Shown piece by piece: positions 55,242 through 64,000 of a stretch of DNA of 64,000 bases. The notes under the pieces were generated by a model, which had not been told where the DNA came from, searched no databases, and saw only the letters and a list, made by a program, of their open reading frames with translations. The translations under genes and the position numbers were made by a program. Location of the stretch: contig NZ_AKGG01000016.1 in the NCBI RefSeq assembly GCF_000277645.1, forward strand, positions 191,117-255,116, written 5' to 3'. Source of the stretch: Weissella koreensis KCTC 3621 (GTDB taxonomy: Bacteria; Bacillota; Bacilli; Lactobacillales; Lactobacillaceae). Each line of letters opens with the position of its first letter. Position 1 is the first letter of the stretch.

Positions 55242-56609
55242 ATGCAAAAGTCATTTGGAACAGTTCACCCAATTCCCCAAGTTGCTCGCTATTCGAATAA
55301 ATGGGATATGTTTGCCACATGGGTCGGTGCTAATGCTAATAATGGAACTTGGTATATTGGGGGGGTGATCGCTGCTGCCGGAATGTATACCGCATCTACT
55401 GCCTTGATTGTAGCTGGAATATTATCGTATACTCTACTAGCCTTTTCTAGTTTAATGGGATATCACACCGGCTTATCCGCGATGACATTAACCCGAGCTT
55501 CCTTTGGGATTCGTGGTTCATTTCTACCGTCTATAATTAATATTGTCCAATTCATTGGCTGGGCTGCTGCAAATACTTTCATTGCGGCAATCTCTGTCTC
55601 AACTATCTTTCATACTATTCTAGGCTGGCCCAGCTATGGTCAACCTGGTGGTCAATGGGGCTTAGTTATTGGAATTATAATTATGTCTATTTTGCATTTA
55701 ATATCCATTTCACTGGGCGAAAAATCAGTTCGCTTAATTGAAAGAATTGGAATTATTTTGGTCATCATATTCGTAGTCTGGGAATCAATTGTCGTCTTTA
55801 AAACCGTTTCTCTACATGCCATTTTTGCTTGGCAACCACCCAAGCATATGCAAATTAGTTCGGGAGCTGCGATTGACATCTTAGCAGCTTTCAACTTAGC
55901 TTGGGTTACCGCTGGTTCTGATTTTTCTAGATTCAGTAAATCTAAACAGGGAGCGACTTCAATGGCCTTCTTGGGCGCCAATATTGGATTATTCTGGTTT
56001 GCTTTTATTGGTTTAACTGCCACAATTGCTACAGCTATCGCGCTCAATAACTACGATCCCAATTATTCTGACCCTTCTACGATTGCCATGCGACTGGGGC
56101 TTGGAACCTTGGCTTTGATTGTTATTATGATCACTTCAACTACTGCCAATGCAGTTAATTTAATGGCGGCTGGGTCTGCGCTTACTAATATTTGGCATAA
56201 ATTAAGTTTGAAAGCATCTCTTTTAATTGTCACCCTCACAGCGACTTTGGTTTCATTTATTCCCCTCTTTGTCGCTAGTTTCTTGACCGACTTTATTGCC
56301 TTTTTGGACTTAATTGGAATGGTATTGGGCCCTGAAATTGCCATTTTCCTAGTTGATTACTTCCTAATTAGAAAAGGAAATTACCAAATTTCTGAATTTA
56401 CGAAGATTAATGGTCAGTATTGGTACAATGGCGGCATTAATTGGCGCGCCATTGGTTCTTGGATATTTGGCCTTCTAGCTTATTGGGGGCTTGGTTACAT
56501 TGCTTTAATTAAAGAAACAATTGGTGCTACTTTTGTCGCCATGCTACTAACAGCAATTGTATATTTAATACTCGCCTGGCCTAATAGAAATAAGTATAAC
56601 AATCATTAA
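55242..56609 (+). CDS. NCS1-family nucleobase permease (cytosine/uracil/purine type)
   Basis: 455-residue transporter with about 12 segments. The NCS1 hallmark WVGANANNGTWYIGG lies near residues 26-40, with later TLTRASFGIRGSFLPS and NLAWVTAGSDFSRFSKSK near 215-232. CodB-like proteins import cytosine; the upstream PyrR-type attenuator suggests a pyrimidine substrate. AAGGAGG lies before the ATG at 55242, and the upstream TTG in the same frame is rejected. It is divergent from xpk and shares a terminator with the GntR gene. Confidence 0.85.
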   Translation: MQKSFGTVHPIPQVARYSNKWDMFATWVGANANNGTWYIGGVIAAAGMYTASTALIVAGILSYTLLAFSSLMGYHTGLSAMTLTRASFGIRGSFLPSIINIVQFIGWAAANTFIAAISVSTIFHTILGWPSYGQPGGQWGLVIGIIIMSILHLISISLGEKSVRLIERIGIILVIIFVVWESIVVFKTVSLHAIFAWQPPKHMQISSGAAIDILAAFNLAWVTAGSDFSRFSKSKQGATSMAFLGANIGLFWFAFIGLTATIATAIALNNYDPNYSDPSTIAMRLGLGTLALIVIMITSTTANAVNLMAAGSALTNIWHKLSLKASLLIVTLTATLVSFIPLFVASFLTDFIAFLDLIGMVLGPEIAIFLVDYFLIRKGNYQISEFTKINGQYWYNGGINWRAIGSWIFGLLAYWGLGYIALIKETIGATFVAMLLTAIVYLILAWPNRNKYNNH

Positions 56610-56631
56610 TATTAATTAAATTCAAAAAATT

Positions 56632-56675
56632 AAAAGGCGTCTTCAACAGCTGTAATGCTGCTGGAGACGCCTTTT
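56632..56675. terminator. Bidirectional terminator between the NCS1 and GntR genes
   Basis: AAAAGGCGTCT/AGACGCCTTTT and inner CAGC/GCTG pairs form a strong hairpin between converging genes. Confidence 0.85.
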
Positions 56676-56687
56676 GCTTACGTATAA

Positions 56688-57419
56688 TTACTCACCGTCC
56701 ATTGAGATAAACGAATTGTAATGCATATATTTATAATGTACTCGCATCGTACCATATTCAAATGGCGTACCATCATCAAGAAAATAAATTCCGGCCATAA
56801 TTCCAACCGGCTCATTAACATTTAGGTCGAGCATTTGTTGGTCAAATTCATTTGAAGGCTCCACCGTAACTGTCACAAATGACTTGGAAACCGATTTTTT
56901 AGTCGCCTTTTCTGCATAGTGAAACATGGAATATTTAAAATCCTCTTTGCTAGCTAGCGGAATTAATTTCACTGGAATTAAAGCATTCTCAATCATGAAA
57001 TAGGTATTCCCTAACGTTCTTAATCGTTGAACTTCCCAGACTTCTTCACCAGGTTCTAAGAATAAAGCCATTCTGGTTTCTTCGTCAGCTTCATGAACTT
57101 GAGCCGATAACAAATGGATAGCTGGCGTTTCACCATGATGACGGAACGAATCTGAAACTCCCAGATTAGAACCAACTGATCGAAACATCGATTTATTTTT
57201 TAAATATAACGGATTAACAAAAGTTCCTGAACCACGTTTCTTAAAAATAATTCCTTGCCCTACTAAACCACTAACAGCACGTTTGATTGAACTACGGGAT
57301 ACGCCATACTCTAACGCCAAAGAACGCTCATCGGGCAATTTTAATGCCGAAAATTGTTCCGCATCGATTCTCTTTTGTAAATCTGCCATGATGCGAACAT
57401 AGATTGCTTCTTGCGTCAT
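56688..57419 (-). CDS. GntR-family regulator (HutC/UTRA subfamily)
   Basis: 243-residue repressor-type regulator. A winged-helix domain occupies about 5-75 (LPDERSLALEYGVSRSSIKRA and FKKRGSGTFV), and a UTRA ligand-binding domain follows (VWEVQRLRTLGNTYFMIENALI, shown in parts RLRTLGNTYFM and ENALIPVKLIP). Members sense sugar phosphates or nucleobase-related effectors. GAGGAG is close before the ATG at 57419, while a longer frame to 57494 lacks support. It lies on its own between terminators; a target within the window is not apparent. Confidence 0.9.
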   Translation of the reverse strand: MTQEAIYVRIMADLQKRIDAEQFSALKLPDERSLALEYGVSRSSIKRAVSGLVGQGIIFKKRGSGTFVNPLYLKNKSMFRSVGSNLGVSDSFRHHGETPAIHLLSAQVHEADEETRMALFLEPGEEVWEVQRLRTLGNTYFMIENALIPVKLIPLASKEDFKYSMFHYAEKATKKSVSKSFVTVTVEPSNEFDQQMLDLNVNEPVGIMAGIYFLDDGTPFEYGTMRVHYKYMHYNSFISMDGE

Positions 57420-57461
57420 TTTTTGCCTCTCCTCATTGTTTTTAATAATTAATTTTAACAT

Positions 57462-57500
57462 AAAAAGTGGTTGGACCAAATAATTTTGGCCCAACCACTT
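57462..57500 (-). terminator. Terminator of the MFS operon
   Basis: AAGTGGTTGG/CCAACCACTT perfect stem is followed by TTTTTATGTT on the minus strand. Confidence 0.85.
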
Positions 57501-57510
57501 ATTAATAATT

Positions 57511-58893
57511 TTATCGTTTGCGTAATAAGCGCGTAAGTACGGCAGAAATAAATACTATGAAAGCCGCAACATAAAATGCAGTCTTAATCCCACTTAATTC
57601 AGCTAATTTGTAACTAACGCCTTGATGTCTTTGACTAAGGCTAACCAAGCTATACAAAGTAATCAATGCTGCTGTTCCAAATGAAGCAGATACTTGACGA
57701 ACAGTTGTAAAGGCGGCCGAAGCATCAGGCATTAATTCAAGTGGTACAGCATTAAATGCTTCAGTTTGAATTGGCATTGTAACTAAGACCAAACCAACCT
57801 GACGAATTAGTTGACCTAATACTGGTACCCAAAGTGGTGTGTGCATCCCCAAATTGGCCAATAATAATGTTCCAATTAACGTAATCGTCAATCCAATTGG
57901 CGCCAACATTCTAGCACCATAACGGTCATATAATTTTCCAGATGTTGGTGACAAAAGGGCTGTCACAATCGCTCCCGGCATCAAAACCATCCCTGAAACC
58001 ATCGCTGATTGTCCACGAACTGATTGCAAGTAAAGTGGCAACATTAATGCTCCACCATATAACGCTGTCATCAAAACAACGTTAATAATCACTGCCACCC
58101 AAAAATTATGGTATGAAAATACTCGTAAGTTTAAAAGCGGAACCTTCGTATGCGTTTGTTGATAAACAAAGGCAAACGTAGTCACAATACCAACTAATCC
58201 ATACGCCCAAACATTAGGACTCGTCCAATTTCCAGTCCCCGCATTAGAAAATCCATACAATAGCGTTCCTAATCCAATAGATGACAAAACTACTCCAGTA
58301 AAGTCAAATTTCAAAAACTTTTGTTCTCCAACGTTTTTCAAGCGTACCATGGCAAAGATCAAATCAATGATCATTAATGGTGCTAATCCCAAGAACAACC
58401 ATCGCCAAGAAACAAATGACACAATTGCTCCAGATAGCGTTGGTCCAATCGTAGGAGCAAAATTCAAGGCCAGTCCGATCATCCCCATCGCTGCTCCTCG
58501 ACGGTCGCTAGAGAATAAATTCATTACTACTACGTTCATCAAAGGTCCAAAGACCCCTCCACCCATGGCTTGAACCATTCGGCCAAGAATCAAAACTCCG
58601 TAATTGGGTGCAAAACCTGCAATAATCGTTCCGACCGTAAACATGGCCATGGCCGTCAAATAAAGTTGGCGTGTTTTAAAACGTTGAATCAAGAAGGCCG
58701 TCAATGGAACCATCACACCATTAACCAACATATATCCGTTGGTCATCCATTGTCCTAGCGAAGTATCAATGTTGAATTCTCGCATAATACTAGGCAAAGC
58801 CGTATTCATTAAGGTTTGGTTCAAAAAACTCAAGAATACCCCGGCCATTAAAATATATAACGCTCCTCGTTGGCGTGTTGTTAAATCTTGCAT
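57511..58893 (-). CDS. MFS multidrug transporter, DHA2 (EmrB/QacA) type
   Basis: 460-residue transporter with 14 hydrophobic segments. The family motif LDTTIVNVALP is replaced by LNQTLMNTALPSIM near residues 23-36, and GRMVQAMGGGVFGPLMNVVV (motif C region) near 105 fits DHA2 pumps. GGAAGG precedes the ATG at 58893; another ATG at 58899 is too close to the site. It is the last gene of a three-gene set with an M50 protease and an unknown protein, and a terminator follows. Substrate not known. Confidence 0.9.
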   Translation of the reverse strand: MQDLTTRQRGALYILMAGVFLSFLNQTLMNTALPSIMREFNIDTSLGQWMTNGYMLVNGVMVPLTAFLIQRFKTRQLYLTAMAMFTVGTIIAGFAPNYGVLILGRMVQAMGGGVFGPLMNVVVMNLFSSDRRGAAMGMIGLALNFAPTIGPTLSGAIVSFVSWRWLFLGLAPLMIIDLIFAMVRLKNVGEQKFLKFDFTGVVLSSIGLGTLLYGFSNAGTGNWTSPNVWAYGLVGIVTTFAFVYQQTHTKVPLLNLRVFSYHNFWVAVIINVVLMTALYGGALMLPLYLQSVRGQSAMVSGMVLMPGAIVTALLSPTSGKLYDRYGARMLAPIGLTITLIGTLLLANLGMHTPLWVPVLGQLIRQVGLVLVTMPIQTEAFNAVPLELMPDASAAFTTVRQVSASFGTAALITLYSLVSLSQRHQGVSYKLAELSGIKTAFYVAAFIVFISAVLTRLLRKR

Positions 58894-58916
58894 AATCATC
58901 CTTCCCTAAAAGTACA

Positions 58917-59621
58917 CTAAACTCGTAAACGAGCTAACACTGTTACTACAATTCTAATTAAAAAGCTCAAAATCGTTAGTGCAAAAAAATAATAAACAAC
59001 TTGTTTGGCTGCAAATTGCCAATATTGAAATCCTGTGGTTTTAAAAAGCCAACTACAAATTAAACTAACAATAGTCAGTAACCCTAAATATAATAGCATT
59101 CCTGTTTGAGCACCAGCCCAATCGGCTTTACTCAAATCAATTCCAAAAAATAAAGTTAAACATAAATATCCCCAGATAATTCCTTGCAAAAAAGAAGGTG
59201 ATCCCGTTGGTGATCCTGTCAACAAGCTGGGCCATAACCAACGAGTAACAAAATACATACTCAAACTGATCCCAAAGATTGGGGCAATTCCGATAAAAAA
59301 GTTTCCTAATGTTTGATACCAATTATGTGGATCATATGTATGCTCTACATAACCTAAAGTTCCCTGGGCATCAGCTGGCTGCAAAAATGATATCGATTTA
59401 ATTTTATGACCAAATATAATTGCTACCACAGCATGTGATAATTCATGAACAATAATACCTAGCCAAGCCCACCAAATTTTATGACCAAAAAGATTGCTAC
59501 TAATAGCCATATTCTTTGATATCAGCCAGCTTGCACAAACTGGAACTAAGAAATTTACACCTAAAACTAAAACCCACAAGCCTAACACTGGGTGTGCCAA
59601 CATCATTTCTTGCCAAATCAT
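58917..59621 (-). CDS. M50-family membrane metalloprotease-like protein
   Basis: 234-residue polytopic protein with the zinc-binding HExxH motif as HELSH at residues 59-63, within a hydrophobic helix. A second short acidic region DLSKADWAGAQTGML near 170 could give the third metal ligand. Short S2P-like proteins of this kind are unassigned. It lies 17 bases before the MFS gene and 20 bases after the unknown protein gene, GGGAGG preceding its ATG, so all three are one transcription unit. A cleaved substrate is not evident. Confidence 0.72.
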   Translation of the reverse strand: MIWQEMMLAHPVLGLWVLVLGVNFLVPVCASWLISKNMAISSNLFGHKIWWAWLGIIVHELSHAVVAIIFGHKIKSISFLQPADAQGTLGYVEHTYDPHNWYQTLGNFFIGIAPIFGISLSMYFVTRWLWPSLLTGSPTGSPSFLQGIIWGYLCLTLFFGIDLSKADWAGAQTGMLLYLGLLTIVSLICSWLFKTTGFQYWQFAAKQVVYYFFALTILSFLIRIVVTVLARLRV

Positions 59622-59641
59622 GTTTAATTCCTCCCTTATTT

Positions 59642-60706
59642 TTAATGATCGGAAGGACCGGATTCATTTTTAGCAAATGTTATTTGCCCACTAACACTAT
59701 CTAGGACCCCTTGAAACAATTCTTTCACCATATAATCATTAGAATTAAATCCAGCTGGTAGTTTAATATCTGAAAATTTAACCATCTCATAGCCATATGC
59801 TTCTAATTTTTTAAACTTATTTTCAGCAGTCAAAAGGACGGCCGGCGTTGATGTTATTAGCGTATCTTCCAATATAATTAAAAATTGTTCAATTGCACCC
59901 GCTAGTTTTAAATCACCATTAAAAGTTAGATCTAAAACATTTCCTACAATCCAACCATCTGATTCATCATCTGACATTAAAACGCCTAATTCCACCATAG
60001 CATGACCCTGAACGTTTCCATTCATTGTCATCACTATTTCAATATTACTATACTTTCGTACACGTTTTTTTCGTGCATTTTTGATACGTTTTAATAATAT
60101 TGGCCAATCTAAGGGCCGATTAACACGCAATATTTCCTCAATCTGCTCGTTATCATTTGGCTGAGCAAATCTATATTCCAAAGTATTGTTAATCTCAGCT
60201 GATTCAACCACATTAAGATTTAAGCGATCTAATATGTAACCATGCGCTTCTAGATATTTCATCATTGCTATATCTTGTTTTTTTAACTCATCCGAACGAT
60301 TTGGTAAGCGTAATAATGCATCTAAAACCTCAATTGTATAAGTAGCTGGCATTATTTTATAATTTGGTTTTTGATTTTTATGAAGATCTTCCATCACAGC
60401 TAGTTGAAATCCAGTGTAAGCCTCATATTCCTCATAACTTAATAAATCTAAGGTAATAATTCCATCAGAAAAGAGCATTACATCATCCCCAACACCGGGT
60501 TTGAAATTTAAATTCCCCATAATTTCAATGATTTTATGAGTATCATACATCCATTTTACATCAATCACCAATGGGATCATCACTGCATCAAAATCCAGAT
60601 GTGACAGCAATTCAACTGAAGCAGTTCCAACAACTATAGGTTCTATTTCATATTGATTTAATACCGTCACGATCTTTCTAAAGTGATTATATTTATATTG
60701 ATCCAT
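59642..60706 (-). CDS. Unknown protein with nucleotidyltransferase-like and acetyltransferase-like halves
   Basis: 354 residues. I do not recognise the protein. Residues 1-150 resemble a minimal nucleotidyltransferase fold: GTASVELLSHLDFDAVMIPL then VIDVKW, and GDDVMLFSDGIITLDLLSY supplying further acidic positions, but the canonical GS-x-DxD signature is not exact. Residues 170-354 resemble a GNAT acetyltransferase: TLEYRFAQPNDNEQIEEIL, IVMTMNGNVQGHAMVELG, and the typical ending stretch AVLLTAENKFKKLEAYGYEM. GGAGG precedes the ATG. It heads the operon with the M50 and MFS genes. Confidence 0.6.
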   Translation of the reverse strand: MDQYKYNHFRKIVTVLNQYEIEPIVVGTASVELLSHLDFDAVMIPLVIDVKWMYDTHKIIEIMGNLNFKPGVGDDVMLFSDGIITLDLLSYEEYEAYTGFQLAVMEDLHKNQKPNYKIMPATYTIEVLDALLRLPNRSDELKKQDIAMMKYLEAHGYILDRLNLNVVESAEINNTLEYRFAQPNDNEQIEEILRVNRPLDWPILLKRIKNARKKRVRKYSNIEIVMTMNGNVQGHAMVELGVLMSDDESDGWIVGNVLDLTFNGDLKLAGAIEQFLIILEDTLITSTPAVLLTAENKFKKLEAYGYEMVKFSDIKLPAGFNSNDYMVKELFQGVLDSVSGQITFAKNESGPSDH

Positions 60707-61007
60707 TGCAAGACCTCCATTCTTTTACATTTAACTTGGCACACAGCATTTTTTACAATTCCATTGTTTGACGTTCAGATTAATAAAGTCTATTAAATAA
60801 AACTTTTATAGTATGCTGATTTTTTATCTCAGACCAAAAACAAAAGGCCGGGACAAAATGTTCCAGACCTCTTTAATAACAATGCATTGCATTTTTCTGA
60901 TTAATACCAAGGCGCTTTATTAATTATTAATATTAATAATTAAACTTTCACTCCATTCTACACCTTTTAATTTAAAAATCTATTCTTCTAACAAAAGTCA
61001 ATTTATT
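60707..61007. other. Gene-free region between two minus-strand units
   Basis: The 301 bases hold the terminator of the glycosyltransferase gene and the promoter region of the unknown-protein operon. No open frame or RNA was recognised. A -10-like CATACTAT sequence lies near 60810, but the promoter is not certain. Confidence 0.4.
60836..60872 (-). terminator. Probable terminator of the glycosyltransferase gene
   Basis: AGGTCTGGAAC/GTCCCGGCCT imperfect stem is followed on the minus strand by TTTTGTTTTT. It lies about 135 bases after the stop. Confidence 0.55.
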
Positions 61008-62990
61008 CTACAAATGAACTCCTCGTTGATGATCGTAAAAGGTATAAATAAATGAGCTCCCCGCCGGTAGCTTTTGTGTACTCCTGACATTATAAGGTGC
61101 AAGTCGATAATCTAAAAGCGCCACACTCCAAACTCGTTGTACTTGATTAGTTTTATTACGCAGTTCCATTTCATAATATCCTGCAGCCAACGGGTGTTGA
61201 TTAGTCATAAACGTTCCCTTTGATGTTGACACAAGTTTAAGTTTATAACTTTTTTGCTCATCTAAATTAATTAAATGTCCTGTAACTTGTGATCCCCGTG
61301 GAACTTGTAAGGTAAATTGGTTGATTTTAGTTCCTACTCTCACTTTTTGCGACAGAATTTGATTCGGTAATAATTTCGTTGGCTTTGCATGATATTGCTG
61401 AGATAATTGGCTTCGTTGTGCAATCGTAATAATCTTTTCATTCTTACGTGGCGCAAACATTATCGTAACCCCTAACACTACAATAAACATGGACAAGCCC
61501 CACCAGAATATCTTCCGTAAGCGTGGTTTTCGAAGGCTTATACTACTATTCAAATATTCATAATTGTGCCAAACAATATAAAACAACATTGGTATCAATA
61601 CTAACCCATAACGAGCCTCTGTTTCCCAAATCAAAGTATGCAAGGCAACATATCCTAGCAAAATCAAGTTAACAAACCCCAACTGGTCACCATGGCGTTC
61701 AAATTTTATATTTTTAAATGATTGAATAGTTGAAAGCAAGGCTAAACCATACAGGCTTCCCCATAGCATTCGTTGCACTAAGACAATGAACTGAGACAAA
61801 TTTGCTTGATGTTTCTGATACCAATTTGGTGCTTCAACATGGCCACCAGTGTAAGCCATCGGTAGCGGTTGACTAGATAATAAAATTCCCATTTTAGTAA
61901 ATGAATGTTCAATCCAACCAATAAATGTATATGTTTGCAAACGCTCTGGAATTTTATGATTCAACGCTTGCTGACGCTCTTCTTTATCCTTGAGTTTCAA
62001 GAGGCCATGAACATCATCACCCGCATAAATCCCATGTTTATGCTGATTTAACCCCATATAAATCCATGAAGTAGTTGGAAGCTCATACTTAGCATTTTGA
62101 TGATAATTAGCTGAATTTAAAATCACTTGCTTTGCCGGTACAGAAACCCCAAATCCAACAATAAGTAACATAATCGGTATCATAATTTCTTTTTTAAAGA
62201 TTTCTCGATAATAAATTAAATTCCATAGCGCCCATAATAGACCAGCAATTAATACAATAATCAAATTTGGCTTAACCAATTGACCTAAAATAGTTAAGCA
62301 AACTAACCACACTCCATTAAAATAACGTCTTTTTTTATTATGCTTACCCCAATCTAAGACAATATAAACGATCCAAGTCAGGCACAACAAAACAATTGAA
62401 TCAGTATAAAATACTTTAATCATATAAGTATATGATAAAGGTAACACAGCGAAGAAAGTGATAATTCCAACTTGAATCGCTGGAGAATTATTAACTTTTT
62501 TACGCGCAATATACAACATTGATGCAATAAAACCATCAAAACAGATTAGCGATAACCCATACATCGTTAATTGCGTTGAAATCCCCAATAAATGTGTAAT
62601 TTTCAAGACCCATGAAAGCAAAACTGCAATCACTGCATTATTAGGATAACGCCAGAAATACGATGTCCCCGCCCAACTTTGATGATTTAAAGCTAGCTGT
62701 TCGGCCTGATAATAAACTCGAAATGGATCATGATAAACCGAACTTGGTAAATATTTCAAGACCATAATCTGCCCTAATATCATTAGAATAAAAATAACGA
62801 AAACTATCAATTTCGTTTTATGAGGTTCTAAATGATTAAGCTTTGGCGAAAAATACAACCAGCCGATAACAACTAATATTATGCCTATCAATGTTAATAA
62901 TGAGAAAGGCGCAACGATACTAGTAATAAGCCCTACGCTCAAAACTAAAACCGTAATTCCTAAAATTATTTTTTGTAAAAATTTAGCCAT
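61008..62990 (-). CDS. GT-C-type membrane glycosyltransferase (GT39-like)
   Basis: 660-residue protein with about 12 hydrophobic segments followed by a ~150-residue C-terminal domain outside the membrane. An acidic residue in the first loop (YHDPFRVYYQ) and the aromatic stretch TSYFWRYPNNAVIAVLLSW fit the lipid-linked-sugar transferases such as mannosyltransferases. The tail is beta-rich. GAGAAG precedes the ATG at 62990. It lies next to a surface protein gene, so cell-wall polymer or protein glycosylation is plausible. Donor and acceptor are unknown. Confidence 0.7.
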   Translation of the reverse strand: MAKFLQKIILGITVLVLSVGLITSIVAPFSLLTLIGIILVVIGWLYFSPKLNHLEPHKTKLIVFVIFILMILGQIMVLKYLPSSVYHDPFRVYYQAEQLALNHQSWAGTSYFWRYPNNAVIAVLLSWVLKITHLLGISTQLTMYGLSLICFDGFIASMLYIARKKVNNSPAIQVGIITFFAVLPLSYTYMIKVFYTDSIVLLCLTWIVYIVLDWGKHNKKRRYFNGVWLVCLTILGQLVKPNLIIVLIAGLLWALWNLIYYREIFKKEIMIPIMLLIVGFGVSVPAKQVILNSANYHQNAKYELPTTSWIYMGLNQHKHGIYAGDDVHGLLKLKDKEERQQALNHKIPERLQTYTFIGWIEHSFTKMGILLSSQPLPMAYTGGHVEAPNWYQKHQANLSQFIVLVQRMLWGSLYGLALLSTIQSFKNIKFERHGDQLGFVNLILLGYVALHTLIWETEARYGLVLIPMLFYIVWHNYEYLNSSISLRKPRLRKIFWWGLSMFIVVLGVTIMFAPRKNEKIITIAQRSQLSQQYHAKPTKLLPNQILSQKVRVGTKINQFTLQVPRGSQVTGHLINLDEQKSYKLKLVSTSKGTFMTNQHPLAAGYYEMELRNKTNQVQRVWSVALLDYRLAPYNVRSTQKLPAGSSFIYTFYDHQRGVHL

Positions 62991-63184
62991 TATTCTTCTC
63001 AACTTATCTTTTTCTATTAATTAAGTATCTTTAAATATCCTATATTAAAACTATATAACAATTAGCATATCATACAACATTGCTAATAGGCATTACGACC
63101 TATTTATATCTTAATTAGAATAAATTTTACTAAATTTCAAGAAATACATAAGTAGAGCTTTATTTTCCAAAATACAAAATTAAA

Positions 63185-64000
63185 TTATCGCTTCCGAAAA
63201 TACCAACAGAAAGTTACTATGCTCATTATAATCAAGCTGATTATCCCCCTAATAAAAGAGCATGATTGAATGTCACTATGTGTGGTCGGTAATTTTGGAT
63301 AATTTAACTTTTTGGATTTAACAACATCAACTGTCGCCATTTCTTTTGGCTGATTTTTAACTACTTTCAAATACGTTATTGGAATAACATTTTTTATACA
63401 CATTTTATTTATATTTCGTTGATCTATTTTCTGAATAACCGTTTGCTTATTTTCTACTAACGTCTTTAATCCGACGATATTTAATATTCCAATCTGTTTT
63501 TCCATAGTACTAGATACTTTTTTAACCACAACTATGTCAGAACTTTTCACTTTTTCTACTTTAGTTGAATCAGGCTTAATTACTAAATCAATTATTTGTT
63601 TATTTTCAACCGTCTTAGATAATTCATTTGATTTCATTAATAATTCTACATTTTTAACATCATCAATTTTTTCTTTAACTACCGGTATTTCAGCCTTTTC
63701 TTCCACTTTGGCTGAATTAGGCTTATTTTCTGATTCAACTGGTTGTTTAAGTTCAACTGGCTTAGTCAATTCAATAATATTAGATAGTTCATTTGCCTTC
63801 GTTAACAACTTTAAATCTTTACCATTGTCATTATTTTCTTCTTTGACTACCGGTATTTCAGTTTTTCCTTCTTCCTTGGTTGAATTAGGATTATTTTCTG
63901 ATTCAACTGGTTGTTTAAGTTCAACTGGCTTAGTCAATTCAATAATATTAGGTAGTTTATTTGCCTTCGTTAACAATTCTAAATCTTTACCATTGTCATT
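63185..64000 (-). CDS. Repeat-rich surface protein with LPTTH sorting signal, C-terminal part
   Basis: The 3' end of a longer gene (5' part beyond the window). The sequence is Lys/Glu/Val-rich. Two near-identical 56-residue repeats (DNA 63665-63832 and 63833-64000) share LLTKAN, IELTKPVELKQPVESEN and IPVVKE. A degenerate third copy (63500-63664) follows, then a different stretch. The end has LPTTH 35 residues before the C-terminus, an 18-residue hydrophobic segment (GIISLIIMSIVTFCWYF) and RKR, the layout of a sortase substrate, with His in place of Gly. It is probably a covalently attached surface protein. Confidence 0.72.
   Translation of the reverse strand, partial: NDNGKDLELLTKANKLPNIIELTKPVELKQPVESENNPNSTKEEGKTEIPVVKEENNDNGKDLKLLTKANELSNIIELTKPVELKQPVESENKPNSAKVEEKAEIPVVKEKIDDVKNVELLMKSNELSKTVENKQIIDLVIKPDSTKVEKVKSSDIVVVKKVSSTMEKQIGILNIVGLKTLVENKQTVIQKIDQRNINKMCIKNVIPITYLKVVKNQPKEMATVDVVKSKKLNYPKLPTTHSDIQSCSFIRGIISLIIMSIVTFCWYFRKR
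63665..64000 (-). repeat. Two 168-bp tandem repeats in the surface protein gene
   Basis: Two consecutive 168-bp units encode 56 residues each, nearly identical at the DNA level; further copies probably lie beyond the window. The next unit (63500-63664) is strongly diverged. Confidence 0.85.

Noticed and set aside
63500..64000. CRISPR-like or other DNA repeat array at the window end
   Set aside because: The repeats are long (168 bp), contiguous and keep a reading frame, so they are protein repeats.
1..64000. tRNA, rRNA, insertion sequence, prophage or restriction genes
   Set aside because: I looked for the tRNA T-loop motif, transposase and integrase motifs and inverted repeats and found none that I could support.

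Overview
The window looks like a chromosomal segment of a low-GC, heterofermentative lactic acid bacterium of the Leuconostoc/Weissella part of Lactobacillaceae. The grounds are an AT-rich sequence with strong GGAGG-type ribosome binding sites, a full-length xylulose-5-phosphate/fructose-6-phosphate phosphoketolase (xpk), LytTR/LiaF and YjeM/PepD genes of LAB type, a FusB-type zinc protein, and T-box, S-box and PyrR-type RNA control elements. The genus is inferred. No rRNA, tRNA, insertion sequence, prophage or CRISPR array was seen.

Layout. 1-4.6 kb: start of a D-Ala-D-Ala carboxypeptidase (cut by the window edge), leuS, and a PAP2 phosphatase paired with a divergent MnmM/YtqB-like methyltransferase. 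4.6-12.3 kb: an RlmD-family rRNA methyltransferase that lacks the Fe-S cysteines, then amino-acid uptake and peptide use (BrnQ, a YjeM-type permease, dipeptidase PepD, a SteT-like permease). 12.5-19 kb: LytTR-LiaF envelope-stress pair, nucleoside hydrolase, a MacB-type ABC exporter, and metK under an S-box riboswitch. 19-28 kb: a GlnK/GlnL-like two-component system divergent from a YfcC transporter, the rbsK-rbsD-rbsU ribose operon behind three LacI-type operators, and an SLC13/ArsB-type permease with a small overlapping membrane protein. 28-34 kb: small accessory genes, including SMR efflux and an NTF2-like gene beside the remnant of its own duplicate, then an Opu/EgtU-type ABC importer divergent from an Lrp regulator and an oxidoreductase.

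34-44 kb is the conserved core: rplL-rplJ (L10 leader), rplA-rplK (two L1-operator-like hairpins), nusG-secE-rpmG, a ComX/SigH-like sigma factor, and rlmB-mrnC-cysS-nadE-pncB. A near-consensus parS site lies between mrnC and cysS. 44-50.9 kb: a YoaK-family protein, metQNI behind a methionine T-box, and a ybaK - manA fusion - fusB-like cluster. The ManA protein carries about 255 extra N-terminal residues resembling cell-surface MucBP/SH3 modules, and the usual ManA start is preserved inside the gene. 51-57.4 kb: DUF1836, HlyIII, xpk, an NCS1 nucleobase permease behind a PyrR-like attenuator, and a GntR regulator. 57.5-64 kb: a three-gene set (unknown protein with nucleotidyltransferase-like and acetyltransferase-like halves, M50 membrane protease, MFS efflux pump), a GT-C-type glycosyltransferase, and the end of a repeat-rich surface protein with an unusual LPTTH sorting motif.

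Together the genes describe a fermentative, amino-acid- and vitamin-scavenging organism. Methionine and SAM supply is controlled at the RNA level (T-box on uptake, S-box on metK), as are pyrimidine uptake and the ribosomal protein operons. Start codons were chosen from visible ribosome binding sites; in many genes the supported start lies inside the longest open frame. Names rest on recognised motifs and family resemblance, with no database search.
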